A DNA stretch of 11,583 bases from CBDUUP01 sp965370435 (GTDB lineage: Bacteria > Chloroflexota > Anaerolineae > Anaerolineales > UBA11579): NCBI GenBank assembly GCA_965370435.1, contig CBDUUP010000111.1:1-11583 (forward strand), in the 5' to 3' direction. The notes under the pieces are model-generated. The model was not told the DNA's origin. It ran no database searches and saw nothing but the letters and a program-made list of their open reading frames with translations. The first letter of the stretch is position 1, and each line of letters starts with the position of its first letter. Positions 5,862 through 11,583 of this stretch are shown here, in pieces. Made by a program: the position numbers and the translations under genes.

Positions 5862-8656
5862 TGCTCCTCATAAACTTCACCTTTCGCCGGCTTATACGCC
5901 ATTGGCGCTTGAACCTGCTCATCCTGGTGGTGCTCACCGCGGCCACCGCCCTGGTGGCTGCCCTGCCCTCCTTCGCCACCGCCGTCGCCATTGACGGCCT
6001 AGAACAAGCCCTGGACAGCGCCAGTACACCGTCCCGAAACCTGGAAATCATCGGGCCGCCCGCCAACCTGAACGCCGGTTTATTTGGCAAGATTGAAGGC
6101 GTCATCTCAGATTACATATCTGAGCGGGTGGTCACCCGCAACGCCGACGAATATGCCGGACCGGTGATCTACACCGACCTTTCCATCGTCGGCGCCCTGG
6201 CCCCCGAGTCGCTCACTCAGGTCGAATACTACGATCTATGGGCCTTCGACCGCTTCCACGACTACATCCAGATCGTTGGGGGGCGTGAACCCCGCTACAT
6301 CCAACCCCAAACAGTCGTGGAGGGGATGCAGCCACCCAAAATGGAAGCCCTGATCGGGCTGGATACCCACCGGCAGACCGGACTGGGAATCGGCAACGTG
6401 CTCTACACCCGTGGAGGCGCATCTTTTGAAATTGTGGGGGTGGCCGCGCCCATTGACCCCGAGAGCGAGGTCTGGTGGGATGGCGTGGTGAACCCCTTCG
6501 AACTCATCATCACGCCGGCGGGAAATTTTGACATATATACCATCCCCCTCATCATCTCTCCACCCACCATGCGCAACCTCTACCCCGCCCATGACAAAGA
6601 ATGGCACATCCTCATCAACCGGGAGGCCATCACTGTAGACACCGCCCTCCAGGCCCAGGACGCCTTCACCCGCCTGAAGACCCTCCTGTTGCAAAACAAC
6701 GTCCAACTCGCTTCCGGCCTTCCCGGCATCCTGGACACCTACATGACCCAGCTCAGCACCGCCCAGCGAGTCATCCTCCTGTTAGCCAGCCAAGCCTTCA
6801 TCTTTGTCTTGTACTTATTGAGCATGATAACCTCCTTCATGCTGGAACGCTCACAGGGAGAACTGGCGACCTTGACCAGCCGGGGGGCCAGCCGAGGCCA
6901 GATCGTGCGTATATTCTTCCTGGAGGGCCTCATATTGGCCCTTCCAGCGGGGATATGGTTCGGCCCCTGGATTGCCCAACAGGCGGTGGCGCTTTGGGCC
7001 AGTCTCAGCGGCGCAACCGTCCCCTCCGCCCTGCCTCCAGAGGCGCAGTCCTACGCGCTGGGCGCGGCAGTCTTCTGCTGGCTGGCCCTGGCGCTGCCGG
7101 TGATCCCCGCCGCTCAGCGCAACGTACTGGATTGGCAGCAAGAATTGACCCGCCCAACCCAACAAGCTGCTTGGCAGCAGCGCTACCTGGATTTATTCCT
7201 GCTGGCGTTTGGCGGGTTAGCCTATTGGCAGTTATCCCAGAGCGGCTCCTTCATCATGAGGCGCTTGGGGGAAGACACCCAAACTGACCCCTTCTTGCTG
7301 TTAGGCCCTTCACTGATGTTGATCGCGGTGGGTCTGGTGTTCTTGCGAGTGTTCCCCCTGCTGCTGCGGGGCATCTCCTGGGCCATCCAGCAAGTGCGCG
7401 GCTTGATCCTGCCCATAGGGATCACCCGCCTGGCCCGCTCGCCGGTAGCCCCCAGCCGGGTGATCCTGCTCATCAGCATCACCGCCGCGTTGATCTTCTT
7501 TGCCCAGGTCTTCAGCGATACCCTGGACGTGCGCCAGGAAGAGATCGCCCACTACGCCATCGGCGCCGACCTGCGGGTCTCTCTGGCCAATGCAGACTTC
7601 GACTCCTTGCTAGACCACCCCAGCGTGCTGGCTGAATCACGAGTCTTCCGCACTCGCATGCAAACCAGCGGCCTGGGCAGCGACATCACCTTGCTGGCCA
7701 TTGACCCGGCGACCATCACCCAAGTCACCCGTTACCCTGAAGGAGTCAGTCCAGTTTCCATGGAGATTCTGGCAAACGCGCTGAACGTTCGCCAGGAAAG
7801 CGACCCAGCCTACCAAGACGCGCTTCCCGCCATCTTCTCTAACCCGGCGCTGCCCAAAGATAGACCCGACACCGACGTCATCATGTTCAGCCTGTTCGGT
7901 TGGCAAAACTTATACGAGATCCGGGGTAATATCATCAACTTCCCCACTTTAAGAGGCAAATTCATCCTGACCAACATCCACGCATTATCAGAACGCATCA
8001 ATCTGGACACCCGGGCGCTGGAATTGTCCCACGAACTCTGGCTCTCGGTGGACCCCGCCGGATACCAGGCCCTGATAAACGACCCTCGCCTGGAAGGCCG
8101 CATCATTGGAGACGCCCAGGCCCAATTAGCGGCCATGCAGATGGATTCGCTCAGCCGGGGTTCCAAGGCCGCCTTCGAACTGAACGCCCTCACCCTGGCG
8201 GTCTTGAGCATCACCGGCTTTATATTGGTCCAGTACTTCGCCGCCCGGCGCCGCGCTTTCGAATTCAGCCTGCTGCGCGCCATGGGCATCTCCTCTGTTC
8301 AACTACTGGGGCTGCTCACCATGGAAGGCGCGCTGGTGACCGGGCTGGGCTTGCTGGCCGGAACCGGCATCGGCTACACCCTGGCAGTGGTCATGCGACC
8401 CTTCCTATCCCACACTTTACGATTGGCGCTGACCGGCGCTTCCTCTTACCAGTTCTGGATTGAATGGTCGGTGCGCTCCCGCATCCAACAGATCAACTTC
8501 CCCGGCGCGCCCGTTCACAACTTGGTCGTGGACTGGCCCGCCATCGGAAGCATATACACCATCCTGGTCAGTTTCTTTGCCCTGGCCTTGCTCTTCTTAC
8601 TAATGGCCCTGCTCAGGGCCGGTATCCACCGCGCCCTGCGCATCGGAGAGGAATAA
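5861..8656 (+). CDS. ABC transporter permease, FtsX/MacB-like, intact, 931 aa
   Basis: Second permease subunit of the exporter and paralogue of the broken one upstream. Predicted topology is 10 TM: TM1 about 17-42; first extracytoplasmic domain about 43-304; TM2-TM4 about 305-327, 347-367 and 398-416; TM5-TM7 about 441-458, 476-500 and 531-553; second extracytoplasmic domain about 554-775; TM8-TM10 about 776-796, 814-845 and 895-918. The first FtsX unit has the cytoplasmic coupling segment GELATLTSRGASRGQI after TM2; the second has FEFSLLRAMGISSVQLL after TM8. A MacB-like core piece (GLGIGNVLYTRGG...FEIVGVAAP) lies near residue 175-200. The protein is about 180 residues shorter than the reconstructed partner, nearly all of it in the second extracytoplasmic loop. 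It should pair with that partner and the double ATPase. Substrate unknown. Start chosen by the strong RBS and the match to the paralogue's N-terminus. Confidence 0.92.
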   Translation: MLLINFTFRRLIRHWRLNLLILVVLTAATALVAALPSFATAVAIDGLEQALDSASTPSRNLEIIGPPANLNAGLFGKIEGVISDYISERVVTRNADEYAGPVIYTDLSIVGALAPESLTQVEYYDLWAFDRFHDYIQIVGGREPRYIQPQTVVEGMQPPKMEALIGLDTHRQTGLGIGNVLYTRGGASFEIVGVAAPIDPESEVWWDGVVNPFELIITPAGNFDIYTIPLIISPPTMRNLYPAHDKEWHILINREAITVDTALQAQDAFTRLKTLLLQNNVQLASGLPGILDTYMTQLSTAQRVILLLASQAFIFVLYLLSMITSFMLERSQGELATLTSRGASRGQIVRIFFLEGLILALPAGIWFGPWIAQQAVALWASLSGATVPSALPPEAQSYALGAAVFCWLALALPVIPAAQRNVLDWQQELTRPTQQAAWQQRYLDLFLLAFGGLAYWQLSQSGSFIMRRLGEDTQTDPFLLLGPSLMLIAVGLVFLRVFPLLLRGISWAIQQVRGLILPIGITRLARSPVAPSRVILLISITAALIFFAQVFSDTLDVRQEEIAHYAIGADLRVSLANADFDSLLDHPSVLAESRVFRTRMQTSGLGSDITLLAIDPATITQVTRYPEGVSPVSMEILANALNVRQESDPAYQDALPAIFSNPALPKDRPDTDVIMFSLFGWQNLYEIRGNIINFPTLRGKFILTNIHALSERINLDTRALELSHELWLSVDPAGYQALINDPRLEGRIIGDAQAQLAAMQMDSLSRGSKAAFELNALTLAVLSITGFILVQYFAARRRAFEFSLLRAMGISSVQLLGLLTMEGALVTGLGLLAGTGIGYTLAVVMRPFLSHTLRLALTGASSYQFWIEWSVRSRIQQINFPGAPVHNLVVDWPAIGSIYTILVSFFALALLFLLMALLRAGIHRALRIGEE
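8645..8652 (+). promoter_or_regulatory. Shine-Dalgarno inside the RIGEE codons, for the ATPase
   Basis: GGAGAGGA again falls in the last codons of a permease, 5 bases before ATG 8658. The permease TAA and the ATPase ATG are separated by a single base, which indicates coupled translation. Confidence 0.8.
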
Positions 8657-8657
8657 T

Positions 8658-10319
8658 ATGACAAACCAACCATCCCCCAGCGATTCCCCCATCATCCTAT
8701 GCGATAACCTAGTCAAAATTTACAAGATCGCCGATCTAGAAGTCGTCGCCCTGCAAGGCTTGGACCTTGAGGTTGACCCCGGCGAGATCATGGCCCTGGT
8801 AGGCCCCTCCGGGGCGGGAAAATCCACCCTGCTCAACGTGATCGGAGGGCTGGACGTGCCCAGCGCAGGAGAAGTCCATGCGGCCGGACATGACCTGCTC
8901 AAGATGAAGACCAAAGACCGGGTGGCTTACAAACGCGAGTCGGTGGGCTTTGTCTGGCAGCAGCCGGGGCGCAACTTGCTCCCTTACTTGACGGCTCGCG
9001 AAAACGTCGAAATGCCCATGATGCTGGCGGGTCTTTCAGGCCGGAAGCGCCGCCAGCGCGCTATGGAACTTCTGGAAATGGTAGCCCTCACCGACCGGGC
9101 CAATTTTCGCCCCGACCGCCTCTCCGGCGGACAACAGCAGCGAGTAGCCCTGGCCGTGGCCCTGGCTAACAACCCGGCCCTGCTTCTAGGCGACGAACTC
9201 ACCGGCCAGGTGGACGGCGAATCCGCCCGGGAAGTTTTCCTGGCTTTGAAGCGCATCAACCAGAGATACAACACCACCATCATCATCGTCACCCATGACC
9301 CGATGGTCGCCAACGTGGTGGACCGGGTGGTCGCCATCCGCGACGGGCGCACCAGCACCGAGATTCGCCGCCAGCGGATGGGCGGCATGGTTAGCGAAGA
9401 AGAATGGGTGATCGTGGATCGGGCCGGGCGTTTGCAGCTCCCCGCGGCCTTTGTGGAGCAGCTCAACCTCAAAGAGCGAGCCAAAGTCCGCCTGGAACCA
9501 GACCACGTCGCCATTTGGCCCAGCCAGGAAAAACTCCGCAGCGTGCTGGCCCCCCAAACGTCGCTCAAGGAGCATCACACCCTAACTAGCGAAAACGGCT
9601 CCGATGAACCCCAAGGCGCAACCGTGACCGTAGACGAAATGTGGCGCACCTTCATCCTGGGCGCGGAGGAGATCCACGCCGTCAACGACGTCAGTATGGA
9701 GATTCCCCCAGGCACCGTGGCCGTATTGAAAGGCCGCTCCGGCTCCGGCAAGACCACCCTGCTTAACCTGATCGCCGGGCTGGACGAACCCACCGAAGGC
9801 CGGGTGCTGTTCAACCAGCGCGATCTAGCCCGCATGAGTTCATCCGAGCGCATCAACCTGCGGCGGAAACACATCGGCTTTGTCTACCAAACTTTCGGCC
9901 TGCTGCCCTTCCTCTCAGCGGGGGAGAACGTAGAAGTCCCCCTGCGCATGGTGCGCGCCCCCGGACGGGTGCGGCGGGAACGCGTAAAGGCCATGCTAGA
10001 CCTGGTTGGATTGGTGCCCCGCATGAAACACCGCACCTACGAACTTTCCGGCGGCGAGCAGCAACGGGTGGCAATCGCCCGGGCTCTGGTCAACCGCCCC
10101 GACCTACTGCTGGCCGACGAACCCACCGGCCAATTGGACACTACCACCGGCGCATCCATCATCAACCTGCTGCGGGAAATCGCCAAACAAACCGGCGTCA
10201 CCGTCATCATCGCCAGCCACGACCCCAACGTCCACGCGGCCGCCGACGTGGTCTACGAACTGGAAGATGGCATGCTGGTGGGCACGGTGTTGGGGTCCAA
10301 ATGGTCTGAGTCGTATTAG
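8658..10319 (+). CDS. Double ABC ATPase (NBD - AbrB-like segment - NBD) of the MacB/LolD type
   Basis: 553 residues in one chain that powers the two permeases from the cytoplasmic side. NBD1 (about 10-232): Walker A GPSGAGKS 49-56, Q-loop near Gln101, signature LSGGQQQR 155-162, Walker B LLLGDE 175-180 with Glu180, D-loop near GQVD 183-186, switch His213. NBD2 (about 322-543): Walker A GRSGSGKT 359-366, Q-loop Gln411, signature LSGGEQQR 463-470, Walker B LLLADE 483-488, His521. Both sites keep all catalytic residues. NBD1 departs from the usual ADEPTGNLD stretch (GDELTGQVD) and from RVAIARAL (RVALAVAL). Residues about 250-288 (VIVDRAGRLQLPAAF..QLNLKERAKVRLE) resemble a SpoVT/AbrB swapped-hairpin segment. 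A charged linker 290-320 joins NBD2. Most relatives carry one NBD per chain, so this is a fusion. It closes the operon. Confidence 0.93.
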   Translation: MTNQPSPSDSPIILCDNLVKIYKIADLEVVALQGLDLEVDPGEIMALVGPSGAGKSTLLNVIGGLDVPSAGEVHAAGHDLLKMKTKDRVAYKRESVGFVWQQPGRNLLPYLTARENVEMPMMLAGLSGRKRRQRAMELLEMVALTDRANFRPDRLSGGQQQRVALAVALANNPALLLGDELTGQVDGESAREVFLALKRINQRYNTTIIIVTHDPMVANVVDRVVAIRDGRTSTEIRRQRMGGMVSEEEWVIVDRAGRLQLPAAFVEQLNLKERAKVRLEPDHVAIWPSQEKLRSVLAPQTSLKEHHTLTSENGSDEPQGATVTVDEMWRTFILGAEEIHAVNDVSMEIPPGTVAVLKGRSGSGKTTLLNLIAGLDEPTEGRVLFNQRDLARMSSSERINLRRKHIGFVYQTFGLLPFLSAGENVEVPLRMVRAPGRVRRERVKAMLDLVGLVPRMKHRTYELSGGEQQRVAIARALVNRPDLLLADEPTGQLDTTTGASIINLLREIAKQTGVTVIIASHDPNVHAAADVVYELEDGMLVGTVLGSKWSESY

Positions 10320-10389
10320 GAACCCCAAGATGAATTCAGTGAAAGCACAGTTTCTTATCAACCAACCCGACCTGTCCAAGCAATTCGGG

Positions 10390-10395
10390 TATAAT
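10390..10395 (+). promoter_or_regulatory. Perfect -10 hexamer of the sigma-factor promoter
   Basis: TATAAT at 10390-10395 lies in the 99-base gap after the ATPase gene. At 17-base spacing the -35 position (10367-10372, CCGACC) is weak, matching TTGACA in three positions. Transcription would start near 10402, leaving a short leader of about 17 bases before the sigma-factor ATG. This is a housekeeping-type promoter; I see no ECF-type promoter motif, so self-activation of the sigma gene is not evident. No terminator hairpin is visible between 10320 and 10390, so readthrough from the ABC operon is possible. Confidence 0.55.
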
Positions 10396-10418
10396 GGAGG
10401 TATCCTCGTAAAGGCGTG

Positions 10419-11009
10419 ATGGCACATTTGGCATCCAGAATAGACGATCTCCTACTCATCCGGCGCAGGGACGAAGCGCTGGTCGTTGAGACCCTGGTAG
10501 ATGAATACTATATCTTCATCTACCGGTTGGCGGTTTCTATTTTAAACGACCCCCACGAAGCCGAAGACGCCACTCAGGAAACCATCATCGCCGCCATGGA
10601 TAACCTTGATCGCTACCAGGTGAAGACCAATTTCCGGGGCTGGCTCTACACCATCGCGGTGAACACCTGCCGCAGCCATCTGCGCAAGCGCAAACGCCGC
10701 CAGGCCTACTACGCCATGTGGGACGCCCTGCAATCCATGAAAAACAACCGCCCCACCCCCGAAGAGACCGCCCTAAAGACCGAAGCCGGGTCTCAACTCT
10801 GGGCGGCGGTGAGCGCTCTGGGAGAAAAACACCGCCTGCCGGTAATCTTGCGCTTCGTTCACAGCCTCCCCATCAAAGAGATCGCCGCTATTCTGGAGAT
10901 CAGCGAAGGCACCGTCCATTCCCGCCTGCATTACGCGGTGCGCAAGCTGCAAAAACATTTCAAGAGATACGGCCTCGACCTGGACGATATACGGGAGGCA
11001 TACTCATGA
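10419..11009 (+). CDS. ECF-type (sigma-70 family) RNA polymerase sigma factor, 196 aa
   Basis: Directs RNA polymerase to a set of promoters when released from its anti-sigma factor. Sigma region 2 spans about 24-92, with HEAEDATQETI (46-56) and FRGWLYTIAVNTCRSHLRKRKRR, the usual core-binding and -10-recognition segment. A linker containing RPTPEE follows, then region 4 about 126-183, with a helix-turn-helix around 150-172 (LPIKEIAAILEISEGTVHSRL). There is no region 1.1 or 3, and the length is typical of ECF factors. ATG 10419 is preferred over GTG 10416 because AAAGG (10410-10414) is only one base from the GTG but four from the ATG. It overlaps the next gene by ATGA (11006-11009), so sigma and anti-sigma are made together. 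Its regulon is not visible here. Confidence 0.93.
   Translation: MAHLASRIDDLLLIRRRDEALVVETLVDEYYIFIYRLAVSILNDPHEAEDATQETIIAAMDNLDRYQVKTNFRGWLYTIAVNTCRSHLRKRKRRQAYYAMWDALQSMKNNRPTPEETALKTEAGSQLWAAVSALGEKHRLPVILRFVHSLPIKEIAAILEISEGTVHSRLHYAVRKLQKHFKRYGLDLDDIREAYS
10993..10998 (+). promoter_or_regulatory. Shine-Dalgarno deciding the anti-sigma start
   Basis: GGGAGG lies seven bases before ATG 11006, which overlaps the sigma-factor TGA as ATGA. This sets the start of a gene that is easily missed, because it runs off the window edge. Confidence 0.85.
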
Positions 11010-11583
11010 CCACGCTCTCCCACGAACAAACCCGCCGCCTGCTGCGGATCAGCGACCGCATGACCAACTTGCAGCGTGAGGGCCTTGACGGCCACCTGAA
11101 AACTTGCCCGGAGTGCCGGACCTACGCGGCCACCTTAACCTTCCTGGGGACTAAGCTCCAGCTTGAATGGCCCGACCCCACCATGACTCTGAGCAAGAAA
11201 AATCAGATCCTCTCCCAGATCAATACCAGAGCAAGGAAAAAATTCTTCCTGCACGACATTTTCAACAGCCTGAAGGTGATTGCCTGGGCGGGCATGGCCC
11301 TCGCCCTGGTGTTGGCGATGAGCTTCATCTTCAACCGCCTGCTCCCCAAAGAGAACCCCGCCGGACTCACCATCGAAGAAATAGAGATTGACGACTTACC
11401 ATTTAAAACCATCATCGCCGAGGAAGACCTGGACTGCAACGGGCAGAAGGAACGCCTTTCCATCACCTACGACCTGCTGCCCCTCAACGATCAAATGGGA
11501 CCCCAGATCGTCAGCCTCACCCTGGAGACGCTCTCCGGCAACCGCTACAGGCAAGTCTGGGAATACACCTACGTGGAGGCCAA
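11006..11583 (+). CDS. Zinc-finger membrane anti-sigma factor, 3'-truncated
   Basis: 192 codons are visible with no stop before the window end. The N-terminal cytoplasmic part has the H-x3-C-x2-C signature of the zinc-binding anti-sigma (ZAS) fold, HLKTCPEC, with His30, Cys34 and Cys37. A linker follows, then one hydrophobic segment at about 89-110 (VIAWAGMALALVLAMSFIF) flanked by basic residues. The rest (from about 113) is an extracytoplasmic sensor region of unknown family, with an acidic stretch and the motif EDLDCNGQKE at 140-149, which looks like an EF-hand/FG-GAP-type Ca2+ loop. Position directly after and overlapping the sigma gene supports the role: it binds the ECF factor at the membrane and releases it on an outside signal. 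The C-terminal extent and the signal are not visible. Confidence 0.87.
   Translation, partial: MTTLSHEQTRRLLRISDRMTNLQREGLDGHLKTCPECRTYAATLTFLGTKLQLEWPDPTMTLSKKNQILSQINTRARKKFFLHDIFNSLKVIAWAGMALALVLAMSFIFNRLLPKENPAGLTIEEIEIDDLPFKTIIAEEDLDCNGQKERLSITYDLLPLNDQMGPQIVSLTLETLSGNRYRQVWEYTYVEA

Noticed and set aside
10319..10324. GGAACC as an ECF-type -35 element for sigma autoregulation
   Set aside because: No matching ECF -10 (GTC-like) lies at the right distance downstream. The perfect TATAAT at 10390 explains transcription better.
10397..10407. Small palindrome GAGGTATCCTC at the probable transcription start
   Set aside because: It has only four paired bases around a 3-base loop, too short to call an operator or hairpin without further copies.

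Overview
The window looks like a piece of a GC-rich bacterial chromosome. It is probably from an uncultured Chloroflexota (Anaerolineae-like) lineage. That guess rests on three things: the style of the two-permease ABC module with an AbrB-like segment in its ATPase, the absence of any membrane-fusion or outer-membrane partner, and a hairpin made of AAGACACCAAG-type words between genes. It is an inference from family resemblance, not a measured placement. Every gene I can support lies on the + strand. I see no tRNA, rRNA, CRISPR array or transposase.

Layout. (1) Bases 1-2182 hold the 3' part of a large, probably extracellular repeat protein. It has seven visible ~50-55-residue repeats of the TYGG...DGG...G...D..L.K.D..G...W type, followed by seven FG-GAP/VCBS repeats with the calcium-binding core DLDGDGDLD. 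(2) Bases 2183-2519 are an AT-rich intergenic region with a long imperfect hairpin, a possible extended -10 promoter and a 19-bp tandem duplication that carries the ribosome binding site of the next gene. (3) Bases 2520-10319 are an ABC3/MacB-like export operon: a first FtsX-type permease split by an in-frame TAA (2520-4835 and 4848-5861), a second intact FtsX-type permease (5861-8656), and one ATPase polypeptide with two nucleotide-binding domains joined by an AbrB/SpoVT-like segment (8658-10319). The genes are packed tightly. The conserved C-terminal codons of each permease double as the Shine-Dalgarno sequence of the next gene. (4) Bases 10390-11583 hold a separate regulatory unit: a TATAAT promoter, an ECF-type sigma factor (10419-11009) and, overlapping by ATGA, the start of its zinc-finger membrane anti-sigma factor (11006 to beyond the window).

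How they work together. Two 10-TM permeases and one double-NBD ATPase would form a complete heteromeric type VII-like ABC transporter in a cell with a single membrane. The usual roles of this superfamily are export or extraction of lipids, lipoproteins or peptides, or mechanical signalling; the sequence does not show the substrate. The stop in the first permease falls in the large extracytoplasmic loop between TM7 and TM8. Unless it is a sequencing error or is read through, it should disable that subunit. The sigma/anti-sigma pair senses something at the membrane. Whether it controls the transporter or the repeat protein is not shown by the sequence.
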